Of a stretch of DNA of 64,000 nucleotides, positions 1 to 11,193 are shown in pieces. Source of the stretch: Patellaria atrata CBS 101060. Lineage: Eukaryota > Ascomycota > Dothideomycetes > Patellariales > Patellariaceae. The notes below the pieces were generated by a model. It was not told the origin of the DNA and did no database searches. It saw only the letters and a program-made list of their open reading frames with translations. The stretch spans positions 2,529,561 through 2,593,560 of the forward strand of contig MU006089.1 in NCBI GenBank assembly GCA_010093705.1, written 5' to 3'. The translations under genes and the position numbers were made by a program. Every line of letters starts with the position of its first letter. The first letter of the stretch is position 1.

Positions 1-170
1 ATCGTTTTACCCCAAAGACGTTTTCCTCCATCGTTTTACCCCAAAGTCATTTTCCTCCATCGTTTTACCCCAAAGTCATTTTCCTCCGTCGTTTTACCCC
101 AAAGTCATTTTCCTCCATCGTTTTACCCTAGAGCCATTTTGTTCCGTTGTTTTGCCCAAATTTATACTCC
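1..170. repeat. 29-bp minisatellite, about 6 copies, cut by the window edge
   Basis: Five consecutive 29-bp units start at 1, 30, 59, 88 and 117, followed by a decayed sixth unit from 146. Each unit reads roughly TCGTTTTACCCCAAAG then a TTTTCCTCC tail. Units 2-4 are nearly identical; copies decay toward the right. There are no spacers, so this is a simple tandem array. It probably continues to the left of the window. Confidence 0.95.
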
Positions 171-301
171 ATTCAATATAATGCGCAAAATCACAAGACT
201 CATCCAACCAAAGAAAACAGGGGAAAACTCATATCAACGTGAGACCAACTGAACAACCGCACCATGGAATAGCTTTCTCTTCTTCCAAGAGCCTCCGATT
301 C

Positions 302-468
302 CTACATCCATCTCGAAACGCAGCTCTGGTCACGCTCAGTTCCGAAGGGAAGGGGGGACGCAGAGGGGTAAATCACTAGATGTATTTCTACATCCAGATC
401 GAAACGCACCTCTGGTCACGCTCAATTCACGAAGGAAAGGGGGACGCCAGAGTGGTAAACCACTAGAT
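302..468. repeat. Two-copy direct repeat of about 80 bp
   Basis: Copy A lies at 302-381 and copy B at 388-468, separated by 6 bp. Both begin CTACATCC, share CTCTGGTCACGCTCA in the middle and end CACTAGAT, with scattered substitutions and small indels. The pair lies downstream of the first minus-strand gene and may fall in its 3' UTR. Confidence 0.9.
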
Positions 469-537
469 TAGGGAAGTATAAGAGGGAGAGGAGCATGCTA
501 TTTTGTTTTATGCAAGAAAGGTACGGTTGTTTTGAAA

Positions 538-3216
538 TTAGAAATTGTGGTTGCTGTTGTTACCCCAGCCACGGCCACGAGGGTGGACAGAAGGTCGAGA
601 TGAAGAGGAGCGGGCGGAGATGGAAGGAGACGGATCTATTTGTACAGCGTACTTGCTGCTCATTATGCCGGCGCCAGTGGTACGGATGGAATTTTGCGGT
701 GGTGGAATCGAAGGTATGGTTGGCCTAACGGCCGTAGACCTGACTGCATATTTGCTCGCGGCCATGCCTCTATTTAAGGTTGGAGTAGTAGAAGTAGTAT
801 TAGTATTTGACGGCACAGTAGGGGAGGTGGAAGCGATGGGAGTAGCAAATCTGCTACTTGATAAACCTCTGCTTAGGACGGGAGTAGCTGATACCGGCGT
901 ACGAGGCTTATCCGAATGAGCACTCGCAATAGCAGGTGCAATAATAGGTGTGGTGGTAGGTGTGGTGGCAGGTGTACCCGTATCCGACCTTAAGCTTGCC
1001 GCCGCCATAGAGTTCGAGTTGGCAGCGGGCTCGGTTTCCGTCGGAGCAGCTGTTTCCACCGGAGTCCGGGCCGGGGTGAAGTCATTTGCCTTTGGGGAGA
1101 GAGTAACTGACTTGTTCTCATTCCTATTCGGATTCTTGTGCTGTGGAATTTGTCTGGGTATGGCATATTTGCTAGCTTCCATGCCCTTGGTGTCGAATAC
1201 AGAATTGGAAGAAGGGGTGGTTGGCACTTGCACCGGTGAAGAGTGTAAGGTAGCCACGCCCGGAGCCATCCTCGGGGGAGACGCTGAATTGACTGGTGCA
1301 CTAGATGCTGACTCGGAGGTAGATGTGCTCATACAGATATCGGTTTGCACACGAACAGGATTCGGAGCCAAGCTTGGCGTCATCGATGCACTTGCTGCTG
1401 CATTTCCCTGTTCAAGTTGGTTAGGATTCCACCATGCCGGCAGAGGGAGGACAAGAGGGCGACTCACTCCATCTTTTGTGACCATGATCGGTACTGGCCC
1501 GATCACCGTCGCTTGAGGGTCGAATTCTGGTGCGAGGAGATTGCTGGATTCCGGTTTTGAGGTGGTCTTGACCGGGTCGACGCCTGTTTGCGTTGCTACC
1601 TGGTGTGTCTTACTGGTGTCCTTGTCTAGAACCACACGACTAACATATCGCATCCTCTTCGTCCGGTCGTCCCATTGCCGCACGCTTTCCAATCGTCCGC
1701 TAAACGCATGTTTGCTCTGGCTTATACCTCCGACGTCGAGGTACTCTTCGTCAGATTCCTCGTTGTCGGCGTCTTCTCGCTCCTCGGAGAACTGCTTGCT
1801 CAGCTCTTGGGCCTCGGGGTAGATTCTGTTGATGCGATCTAGGAGTTCTTGAGCATGGTTGAACCTATTTTGGGTAGAGTCAAGCTCCAATTCGCACTTC
1901 TCTAGCTGCGCTTGCGTCATCGCCGTCGATTTTTGGCTCAGCGCCAGCCTCTCCCAGTATGGCTTGACTGCAGCGGCCACTTCAGCAGCTTTCCTAGCTT
2001 TGACCAATTCCATCTCGGCTTTGATACTGGAGAGCTCTTCATTGGCAATTGTTAACTTTTCATGGGACTCAACAAGGCGTTGTTCAGCCGTCGCACAAGC
2101 CCTGAGACGCTCACCCCTTTCTTTTAGTTGTTCGGCTGTTGAGAACTTGTATTCTTCAAACCCAGAAGCGAGTTGGGAGTACTTCAACGTGAGGTCATTG
2201 AAAGCCTCATTTGATTTCTTGAGACTCTCTTCGAGAGCGTTCGCCATCGCAGTTGCCCTGTCTCGCTCCGACTGGGACAGCCTGATGGCGATGTTTGTAG
2301 CAGCTATCCTCAGTCTCCTAAGCCTCTTGCGGGCGATTTGAGCTTGAGCGCGTCGTTGGTTACGATTCGGGAGCTTTGGTACTGAGCGAGGCGTCGTATA
2401 TATCCCCCGGAAATACGAGAGTGCGGATTTGACAGCTGTGAAAAACTCATAAACATGGTAAAGCGTAATAATAACGCGGATTAGATCGGAAAAGGTGGAG
2501 CCTGGTCTGAGGTAGGCGGAAAGTCGATGGAGGATTAATCGGAGCGAAAGCATGAGTATGGAGTGGAGAAAGGATAAAAGGAACCGCAGGACCTTATTTA
2601 TTGTGATTTTGCGGAGTGAAACCTCCTTTTCACCACGCCATAAATGGAGTAGAATATTTCCCACCGTGACACACAAATCCACTACTGTGGCATATAGAAG
2701 GTAGTTCAATTCGTCCTTATAGGGTTCTCCCATAGCAATGCTTGAGGGTTTGTGCAAATCGTATGTCGTGGTTGCAAAAGATTCCGCAGCTGGTATCGCA
2801 CTATCCCAAGACAGGAAAGCGGTTTCATTATTGATCCACGGACAAAAATACTTCTCAGCAAAGACCCTGTCGTCCGGGAGGCATACTCTGGTTGAACGTG
2901 GACTTTCCACAGGTAGGCAAATGGCTGCCGCGATGGTGACGACATACTTAATTGATGAGGTGCTTTGGGCCGCCATAAAGGACATTTGCGTGATAGTATC
3001 GGTTGTGTTGCTTCTCACCGTCACCGATGACGTTGGGATGTTAGGAGTGGTTGTGATTGTCGTAGTTCCACCGAAATAAGGAAGGGGTGGGGATCTTTGG
3101 ACTAATTCTTTGACCTTCTCCTGCTGCCCTAACAAGATTCCAGTACCTGTAAAGATACAGGCACTGAACATCGCTTTCCCGAGAGTCCGAAGACTCCCGA
3201 GTCCGGGTCGAGGCAT
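538..3216 (-). CDS. Unrecognised membrane-anchored coiled-coil protein with repeated SKYA motifs
   Basis: A single-exon 892-aa protein that I do not recognise as a named family. The N-terminus carries a short hydrophobic segment (about residues 13-30). Further hydrophobic stretches at about 170-270 could be membrane spans. Residues of about 285-500 are charged and heptad-like (many E, K, R, L, A), a likely coiled coil. The C-terminal ~350 residues are rich in S, T, P and A and look disordered. In this tail a short motif recurs: GMEASKYA (~677), GLSSSRFA (~784), GMAASKYA (~817) and GIMSSKYA (~850). The last three are exactly 33 residues apart. The start at 3216 is the first ATG of the frame. 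A membrane tether with an extended cytoplasmic arm is my inference. Confidence 0.75.
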   Translation of the reverse strand: MPRPGLGSLRTLGKAMFSACIFTGTGILLGQQEKVKELVQRSPPLPYFGGTTTITTTPNIPTSSVTVRSNTTDTITQMSFMAAQSTSSIKYVVTIAAAICLPVESPRSTRVCLPDDRVFAEKYFCPWINNETAFLSWDSAIPAAESFATTTYDLHKPSSIAMGEPYKDELNYLLYATVVDLCVTVGNILLHLWRGEKEVSLRKITINKVLRFLLSFLHSILMLSLRLILHRLSAYLRPGSTFSDLIRVIITLYHVYEFFTAVKSALSYFRGIYTTPRSVPKLPNRNQRRAQAQIARKRLRRLRIAATNIAIRLSQSERDRATAMANALEESLKKSNEAFNDLTLKYSQLASGFEEYKFSTAEQLKERGERLRACATAEQRLVESHEKLTIANEELSSIKAEMELVKARKAAEVAAAVKPYWERLALSQKSTAMTQAQLEKCELELDSTQNRFNHAQELLDRINRIYPEAQELSKQFSEEREDADNEESDEEYLDVGGISQSKHAFSGRLESVRQWDDRTKRMRYVSRVVLDKDTSKTHQVATQTGVDPVKTTSKPESSNLLAPEFDPQATVIGPVPIMVTKDGVSRPLVLPLPAWWNPNQLEQGNAAASASMTPSLAPNPVRVQTDICMSTSTSESASSAPVNSASPPRMAPGVATLHSSPVQVPTTPSSNSVFDTKGMEASKYAIPRQIPQHKNPNRNENKSVTLSPKANDFTPARTPVETAAPTETEPAANSNSMAAASLRSDTGTPATTPTTTPIIAPAIASAHSDKPRTPVSATPVLSRGLSSSRFATPIASTSPTVPSNTNTTSTTPTLNRGMAASKYAVRSTAVRPTIPSIPPPQNSIRTTGAGIMSSKYAVQIDPSPSISARSSSSRPSVHPRGRGWGNNSNHNF

Positions 3217-3687
3217 GTTGGAATGAGATCGATGTATGTATGAAGGGGGAGTTGACGAGCAATACGAGGTAGAAGTAATTTGAGTGCTAGCAAATTAGTG
3301 TTTGAGAGAATTCGCAAGCGTCGAAAGTGTAGTGAGAAAAATTGGAAAAGACGTTTTGCAGGAAGCGTCGCAGGTTATGTAGTGGGATACGCCAAGGAGA
3401 TCAGAGGTTTAACGAGAAAGTATTGTGTGAAGATAATGATAGTAAATGCGTCATGTGCCGGAAGAGCGAAGTCACAAAGGGTTTCGTAATAGAAAAGTGG
3501 TGGCTGTTAGTTGTGAATAGAAGATACACTAGTCAGAAGTGTGCACGGACAGGGGTGAGGTGAATGTTGAAGTTGAATGGAAGATTTGAAAAGGGGCATG
3601 TGAGCAAGTTCTTCTCTTACTTGATTTCTATCGGCCTATCACACCTAGAAGATACCTTATCCGCAAGACACTTCTTGGTAGACGCGA
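3217..3687. other. Intergenic, upstream of the coiled-coil gene
   Basis: About 470 bp between the 5' end of the coiled-coil gene and the 3' end of the HSM3-like gene. I see no RNA gene, repeat or conserved reading frame in it. Confidence 0.6.
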
Positions 3688-5721
3688 CTACAACTCCAGC
3701 GTTGCTATTCTACCTCCGACTTCAGCACCTTTGCCCCAAATTCCTTCTGCAAGTCTCTGTCTTGCGGCGGTTTTAAGAGTCTCAAGATCAGGCTGCTCGA
3801 GATCTTCAATCCGTTGACAAAAGAGCTTCAAAGTATCGTACTTAGCGCCCGCTACCTTATATGCAGCGCTTTCAACATCGCCTCTGCCGCCGACGAGATG
3901 CGAAAAGGTTTCAGCAGGACTTAGAAGATATGGTATGATGGACCCAGAAGCATGTTGGTCTAATATTACCTGGATTCCTTTGTTTGGTCTGAAGAGAGTG
4001 AGTTTGTGTACAATACATTCAAAGAGTCGGAGTATTGTAGACGGAAATTGTTAACTCACAGTCTCTGAGAAATCTGCTGGTCAACATCTAATGCAGTTTC
4101 AAAACATTTCTCCGACCAGACAGCAGTTATAACCGCTGATATCAGATCAATTGCAGCCAATGCCTTTTCCTTCATTGCCACGATCTTAGCATGGCTAACT
4201 ACCTCTTTCCAGAAGTCAGGGTTCCGCGAATCATATAATTGATAGAGAGTTCGAGCATTTACGCGCTCACGATCAACTTGCGGTTCGTTCGACGTCCGCC
4301 ATGGCGAACTGATACTGGTCGTCATTGTGATCTCCTTGGCAGGAGGACCGTGAAACACTCTAGCCAAGGTATGAAAAACATCTGGATTAGACAGCTTTGG
4401 AGAAAGAAGAGCAAGAGGACTTTGCTCCCACGACATTGTTACATCAGGGACTAGAGCTTGACGAGGTAATGAGCTTAGAAGCCTGCATGCTTCGGTAGGA
4501 GAATCCCCACGGGCCCAACGGGCGGCAGAGATATTGAACGATCCATATAGCTTCTCCCGAACCCGTGGAAGTTCCTGACTCTCAAGGAAATGCTCCGGAT
4601 ATGTAACAGCATATGTAGCAATATAACTGACAGCCGGTTCTTGAAGGAACGTCAAATCGAATTGCGCCACTCCCGACTTTTTGGGATCCAAATATAACAT
4701 GATTGTACGCTCGTGGAGACCTCGAGATAACATGAAATCTAATGCGGGGCTTGCGTTCTTAGATCTGATAAGGTCAATGGACAGTACTTAAGGGAATAAA
4801 GAGATAGAGCTAGTTATACAAGGTAATAGAACGATGGAGCACTTACCTATGTGTGCTATTATCGTTCGAGCATGCTAAAAGATCTGAGTAGAAGTTTATC
4901 AAAGTACGATGCATCAAGACATCGCTCTCTGTGTCCACCATGAAACACGCTGCAAAAGAAAGAAGGTTTTGATCTTCCGGTTTAGAAGCCGAAATGGATG
5001 AACTTTCTACCCCAGTATTCGAGTGCTGGGTGATAGCAAGCCAACTCAATCGCCCTACGTTTGGCAGAAACTCTAACAGTCGGGCCTGGGCGATAGTCTT
5101 CTGGCTCCTAGTCTGATCAGGTTGTTTCTTCGGACCACAGATCTCGAAGAACAGCCCGTAAACATCCTTATCGCGAAAGACACGTCTCCACATTTGTCCG
5201 GCACCATATTCCTGTCCAATAGCTTCATCCCTACTCGCTTTTAAGAGATTATAGAGAAGACATCCTGCTTTAGCGGCGGTTCCAGTATCATTCGTTGATA
5301 ACCATAATCGAATGAGATTATAAATTAGTTCAGGTATCATGGCAACTTCGTCCGCATAGCTAGATGCCGAAGTCGCCTTCTCAAGCAGAGCAAGAATGAG
5401 GTTATGGAATGGCTGGGCCTGGTGGGTTAAACCGGTGGCAAACGGGATAGGTAGGACACTGATTTGGCTGAAATCTAGCGGTTGGCATATCCGTAAGATA
5501 ACTTTCACGAGAGGCGTAGGATCTTGCTGAAGTTGAGGAAGTAGTTTAGAGAGACAAGGGAGGATGTCGGAGAATTGAGTGGCCAACCCAGGTGACCCTA
5601 TCAGCAAGGCTTCCACATCTTCGACACATTCGACATCGAGCTCATTAGCAGTGGGATTAGCGTATAGAATGTCAATGTGTTCCCTGAAAGCGATTGAGGC
5701 TTTGTGATTGTTTGATGCCAT
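3688..5721 (-). CDS. HSM3/PSMD5-like 26S proteasome assembly chaperone (3 exons)
   Basis: Exons 5721-4847, 4764-4060 and 3988-3688 join in phase (GTAAGT and GTGAGT donors; CAG acceptors) to give 626 aa. The first ATG of the frame (5736) would add five residues; I prefer the start at 5721 (MASNN). The protein is an all-helical, leucine-rich, repeat-like chain without catalytic motifs. The N-terminal half resembles what I recall of the fungal HSM3 N-terminal domain. In yeast Hsm3, the PSMD5/S5b relative, binds the Rpt1 C-terminus during base assembly and was first named for a mismatch-repair phenotype. The assignment rests on overall pattern, not a diagnostic motif; another ARM/HEAT-like protein remains possible. 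The gene is transcribed away from RPC31 from a shared ~770-bp region. Confidence 0.6.
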
Positions 5722-6494
5722 GATGGGGAAGATCAAGACGCGAGGGAAAGGAAGATGGGGTTGATAGTAAAGTGATTGTAGTAGTAGTCAGTTCTAGGGT
5801 TCTAGCTTTTGGGCGACGCAGAAGTCATATAGATACCCCAATAGCCATCGCCACAGTGAGTAATCCGATGAAGAGTGGGGACTAGCGACTACTTGAGCCT
5901 CCTTCACTCGAAATCAGGTGTGCGTTGCGGTTTGATATCAGGTTATGATATTCCAACACTCGATATGACTCTGTGATTCAGTAAGAACTCGGTGTGTGAA
6001 ATTATAGGAAATCAAGAGCCTGGTCTCAGACACGACTTTTTATTATTGAGTGAGAGATCATAGAGATGTAGTCAGGATAGGGTTTTAGCCGGGTCATCCC
6101 CCCCCCCCGGGGTCACTGGCATCCGCGGCAAACGCCAGCCACCAGACCTGAATTTGGTTCCCCACCATGCAATTGTTCCTCCCCAATATTTTTTTCCTTC
6201 TAGTTATAAAAATTCTTTAGACCTCCCTCTTTCATTAGAACTGTCCGGATGCCAATTCTTGAAAGTCTTTTGATAATTACATTTCCCCTATCTACGACAG
6301 TTAAGCTGGCGAGTCCAACCTACTTATCCCTAATAAACTGGTTCCAGCTTTTGGGAGTTATTGCTCCGTAGGACTGTCTATTCCTATCCAGAAGTTGATT
6401 CAAGCATGAAAACCCCGCTTCGCTCGGTCACCAAATCGTCATATAGCATTCCCTACAGGTAGCATTTCCTTTACTGGCGTTTCTTCCTTCGAGA
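5722..6494. promoter_or_regulatory. Divergent intergenic region (HSM3-like / RPC31)
   Basis: A 773-bp region separates two divergently transcribed genes and should hold both promoters. It contains an 11-C homopolymer followed by GGGG at 6098-6112. I could not identify a specific factor site with confidence. Confidence 0.5.
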
Positions 6495-7433
6495 ATGTCT
6501 CGTGGTGGCCGTGGTGGCTTTGGGGGAAGAGGCGGTAGAGGTGGTGGTGGGGTTGGCGGCGTTGACATTCCAGCGTGGGATCCAGAGCTGAAGCTTGACA
6601 ACTACAATAAACCCTCGGAGCTCTTTCCAGTGAGTGCCCCTCAACAAGCACCTTCCGAGTCATTTCATCGCAAACCCTCTATTCTGTTACAGCTCGGTGC
6701 ATGATCAAGTGCGCGACCTCCGCGAGCGCGAAACAAGAAACTATAGCTGTACACAGCTATGCCCGAGCGATTCGATTATGATGAGCCTGAGCTCTCGAGA
6801 TATATACTAAATATCTTCAAGCCCGTTAAACCTCCCCTTGCCGCTCCTCCTACTCGCCAGGAACGAACTCAAGTCGCTCGATATCGCGCTCTCCGCGACC
6901 GCATACATGAAGGACCTCTCTACACAGTTCTTGGCGATAATGTACGCGTCAAAAAGCCCGATCAACCCAAAGTCAAAATTTCCTACAATCCTTTCAACAG
7001 CACGCAGACCTACACGGCGAAATACACGAGGAAGGCGCGTGCCATGCCAGCACTCGATACTCGGCCGTATATTATATGTTTCTTCCCGGTAGAACTTCAC
7101 TCGACGCTCGACCGGTCAATGGGGAAAACTTCAGGCTCTTCCACAATGCCTCGTAAAGTTCCTCGCCGAAGACTGCAGATTGATAAGTCAACACTTCCTA
7201 CGCTGGAAGAGCTAGAAGCGGAAGAGCAACGCCGGAACTTAAGGGCGGATGACTCAGATGTCGAAGATGTCGGAGACGAAGACGAGGAACAGCAGGAACA
7301 GGAGGAGGATGATGCTTTTAGCGAGGATGAAGATGATGAAAACAATGACTATAATGCCGAACAATACTTTGATGATGGCGAGGCTGATGACTATGATGAA
7401 GGAGGAGATGACGGCGGAGGATACGATTACTGA
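6495..7433 (+). CDS. rpc31: DNA-directed RNA polymerase III subunit RPC31 (RPC7)
   Basis: Component of the Pol III-specific RPC31-RPC34-RPC82 trimer, which acts in initiation of tRNA and 5S transcription in the nucleus. Exon 1 (6495-6629) encodes the Gly/Arg-rich N-terminus (MSRGGRGGFGGRGG) and ends in KPSELFP. The intron is best placed at 6630-6821: a GTGAGT donor, a TACTAAAT branch-like site and a TTCAAG acceptor. This gives SELFP followed directly by PVKPPLAAPP, in phase. Exon 2 (6822-7433) carries RYRALRDRIHEGPLYTVLGD and ELHSTLD, both typical of the family, and a very acidic D/E-rich tail. Total 248 aa. The ATG at 6759 would add about 21 residues that do not fit the family, so I treat it as intronic. 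Confidence 0.9.
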
Positions 7434-8004
7434 GGCATGATATCTGCAAAATTTGACTTTAGCAGCATAATAGCATGATAAGGAAAGTAGTTGCAGTGGC
7501 ATACATACTTTTGCGTGGGCGGACAGCGACGTGGTAATTGCTCACTATAAGGACAGACATAACGAAATATCGAAAGCAAATTAAAGTGCATTCATGTCCT
7601 TAGTCACAATATATACACCTCCGAATGCATCTCCAAGTCCCATATATCATCCATATCCGTTGTGTCAACAACTTTGGACTCAGATCTGAAGTTTGTCCAG
7701 AAAACCTAAAAGCCAAAATATCCTCGACTGATCCGACCGAAGAACAATAGGAAATGCATAATACCATGATCATTCTAGAACCAAGATAAAAAGGTCCACA
7801 TTCTGAACCACCAATGTCGACAACATACTGAAAGTCCCACCAAAACTCCTTCCCGTCCACGTCCCTCAGTTAGACCACAATTCTCAATATTCTCCCCAGC
7901 TTGATTATCGCCCACGCCAACCACTCGTTAGTCGGAAACGGCCGCGTAAGATGAGGATATCGACGGCGACAACGGAACGACGGTCTATGTAAGAGATCCG
8001 GGCA
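7434..8004. other. Convergent intergenic region
   Basis: About 570 bp between the 3' ends of RPC31 and the next minus-strand gene. I see only likely 3' UTR sequence. Confidence 0.5.
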
Positions 8005-9869
8005 TCACTTCGTGCGTCGTGAACGATGACTCTCCTTCTTGAACACTTTCCTACCCATCGCCACGATGCCATTGAATAAACGGCTTCCTCTCTCCCTTAA
8101 TTTTCGAACTGAGCCAAGCTTCCTATCTCCAGGTTCTTGGCCTGCAAAGCCAGCCTCGATTGTCTTCGGTATTGGAAGGGGAAGGGGAAACAAACTCAGT
8201 CTCACGAAATTTGATCCTCGCTCGCCGGCTTTTGTTAATTCCACACATGCAGGCTGCTCTGATGGCAGGTTTGGTATCCAGTGGAAGAGTCCCCCCTCCA
8301 CTACTTGACGCAACGGCTCGATGCTGGGGTTGAGTGGCGGGACGGACGTTGTACGGAGCGAGGACGGGATGGACTCTCCATGATGGCAACCCCCAAAGTG
8401 TCTGTGGACATCGAGTGGCAGCCTCGTATCCTTAGGCACCAAGACCAGCTGTCCCTCGTAGCGCATAGCCTATTAACGGTTAGCTAGTGAGAACGCAGAA
8501 GGAGTTTATGAACGTACCGCAATACGATGCGACGCTTTGATACGCATCGATATCCTAGCCTTCTTCCTAGACCTGCAGAAAACACGTGCACATGTGCATT
8601 TGCTCGGAAAAAGATCTTCAACTTCTACCGTAGAGATGGCTTCAACCTTTTGCGTCTCCGACACGAGACCTTCAGCTTCTGCCGTAGAGATTGCTTCTAC
8701 GTCTTGTGTTTCCGAAATGAGACCTTCAGGTTCTGTCGCAGGAGTGCTTTCTTCGACCGGTGTGTTTGGGGCCTCGGAATAGATATGAAGGATGCGTGAG
8801 AGCGTGTTGGTCTTGAGTAAGAGCAGTTTGGAAAGTAAGGTGTTCAGTTCTTCGTCGTCAAGAGGATTATATTCGTATTGCGCATCTGGTTGTTCCTCTT
8901 GTTCTTCCTCTGGCTCTTCCTCTGGTTTGACTATTGGTTGGCCTTCTGGTTGACATTCTGGTTTTATTTTTGGTTTTACGTTCCAAATGGAATGGTAAAC
9001 ATTCACGCTGAATACCTGCACATAGACAGAGCCGTGCTTGATCCGCATTCCATCTTTTGCAGCATTCGGTTGGTCCGCTCGGCGGATCACGATCGTATCG
9101 AGACCATATTGCTACGCACCGTGTCAGGGCGATTATTCCAGGGTAGTGACGGATGACGGGGCGACGTACTGCGAATGTAAATGCCTTCTGCGTCAGGGAG
9201 AATCTAGGCATGAAGCCGAGCGCTTTGGTGATGTTGTAGATTGCATCGACGCCACGGTGGTCTCTTAGAGCCGCAATGGTCTCTAGTACGAGCGGAGTCG
9301 TTGCTTCACCAGGATCTTTCAGTTGCTCGAACAGGACCTTCGCCGTACGGAGTGGCGGCCGAAGGAAACCTGTGTTTTGCAAGCGCCTCTGCAGAAATTG
9401 GAAGATGAAACGGATCAAATTTGAGATATCCGTCCCATCCATCACTACAAAGAAGCGGGTTTCTGTAGAAGTGAAGATTGAGATAATACGATTACAATTA
9501 CTAGGCTGAGTAGCAAGTGTGATAGCGCCGCATAAAGGGGCAGGTTCCTATGTTTGTTAACCCACAGAACACTTTTCCAAATGACAGAAGACCAACCGTA
9601 AATTCTAAGTAACCGGACCTTTCTCCGTAAACCCTACACTGAATGCCAAACTTCGTGAAAATTCCGTCTAATCCTGTCATAATTGAGCCAGTCGTAATCT
9701 TGGTCTTCCATGCAGATATCTCTTTGTCCTTTGACTCCTCCATTTCGATATCCATCAGAAGTTGCTCATACGAATCATTGATCAGCGGAGGATCTTTTTT
9801 AGTCAGCTTGCGAAGAGGAGTCGAACGTGTGCTGAACACCGTGTGTGGTTCACGAGATCCGATCCCCAT
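8005..9869 (-). CDS. Unrecognised four-exon gene with an acidic, internally repeated region
   Basis: I do not recognise this protein. Exons 9462-9170, 9111-8518 and 8469-8005 join in phase with clear GTACGT donors and TAG acceptors. A fourth, 5' exon begins at ATG 9869, but its donor is uncertain; candidates include GTGGGT near 9568. Residues encoded by 9462-9170 look helical and globular. The exon at 8518-9111 encodes a K/P/E-rich stretch, then about 16 residues repeated in tandem (EGLISETQDVEAIST, EGLVSETQKVEAIST). The C-terminus is basic (KKESHRSRRTK). There is no signal peptide or membrane span. It may be a lineage-restricted nuclear or cytosolic protein; that is only an inference from composition. 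Confidence 0.55.
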
Positions 9870-11193
9870 GATGGAGGTGTAAAATTTTGGTGGATTGAAA
9901 AAGATTAGTCTAAACGACGTTGAGAGAATATGAAGTAGCAGAGGTTGAAGAGTGTGTATTGTATGAAACAGATGCGTTCAGTACGTTGCTTCAGTTAAGA
10001 GGTCATCTGCCGCTCGCTCGAGCACTGCTGTCGGTGACGTCGAAGGTAAAGTGTCGATTCTTCACATCAACTGTCTCACGTGCTCGTTCTTGACTCTCAG
10101 CATATTCCGGAGACTTGTATTCTAGCATATAACAATCCATAAAATCTTATATAATAGATAGTGTGCTTGAATATTTTTCCATAAGTGAATGGCTCATGAT
10201 TGCCTTGTTTGTGACTATACAAGGGAAGATAACAGTACTCAACATCTAGTATAGAACAAAGTCGTAAACCATAAATATGTCCCCTGAATCTTTGATTGAT
10301 TATTTGTATGTTCTGGCATTTCACATGTAGTCCAGATTCAACGTTTCTCTAAGAGGCGGTTGTTCAAATCTGCGATTCGAAATGTCTCTCAATAACTATC
10401 TTTGTATTCTTTATCGCATTCCCCGCCTCTATACCTCCACTCTCTAAGGCTCTTCATCTTTACTGAATAGAGACGTGTCAACATAAAGAGTTTTCGGGAT
10501 ACGTACGCCAGAACCGCTTCAAGCTAAATAGCCGATCAGTAGGAGTTCAGAAAATGTATAGAGGCCAATCCTATCGTGAACCAAGGGAAGTAAGGGTGTC
10601 ACGTGGAGGAAAGAGGATATATGACCAGTTCGAAGTAACGATCCTTCTTCGATGTATTCTTAGTGGAATCCTTTCCCCCGATTGCTCTTTGAGATTCTCA
10701 CTCTTGTGCAGCATTCTTTAGGACATTCAATTCTTTGAGAATAAATCCTGGTAGTTGATTGTGCGGCTCCCGGATTTGTAATTTTGTACAATCCTATCCT
10801 TCACGTACAGCGGAATGAGACAGCTTAAAAAGGAGCGTTAAATAGGCAAGAGATGTAAGGAAGTTTGAAGCCACCATGATACATAGTTAAGGGTTTTCTA
10901 CTGTGTGATCTCAAGGCGCTCCAAAGACCGCAGAAGAGCATTGGTACATATTTCGTCCTCGAACAATGATGAATTGGAAAGAGCAAAACACTGAATGAGG
11001 TGTTGCAATTGTGCTGGATTCAAGAGTATGCTGTTGATACAACATTAGGAGTTTAGGGGTTACGTCCAAACTTAGGCGGTGAACAGGGTCTAGAATTCTG
11101 CCCATCGATAACAGATTTTATGGATTTATCGCATCCGACTGCTTTAATATTCTTTCAATTTTTATCCTCGCAAAACAATCATCCATAAGCAAG
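9870..11193. other. Long divergent intergenic region
   Basis: About 1.3 kb, AT-rich, between two divergent genes. Short open frames here (for example around 10100-10320) have no recognisable content. I see no tRNA, transposon end or repeat. Confidence 0.5.

Noticed and set aside
1-170. Possible CRISPR-like array
   Set aside because: Units are contiguous with no unique spacers, and the DNA is eukaryotic; it is a minisatellite.
1-170. Possible telomere or subtelomere repeat
   Set aside because: The unit is not a TTAGGG-type repeat and ordinary genes follow within 400 bp.
10097-10324. Small minus-strand gene in the 9.9-11.2 kb gap
   Set aside because: Low-complexity AT-rich frame, no splice partners and no coding-type base use.
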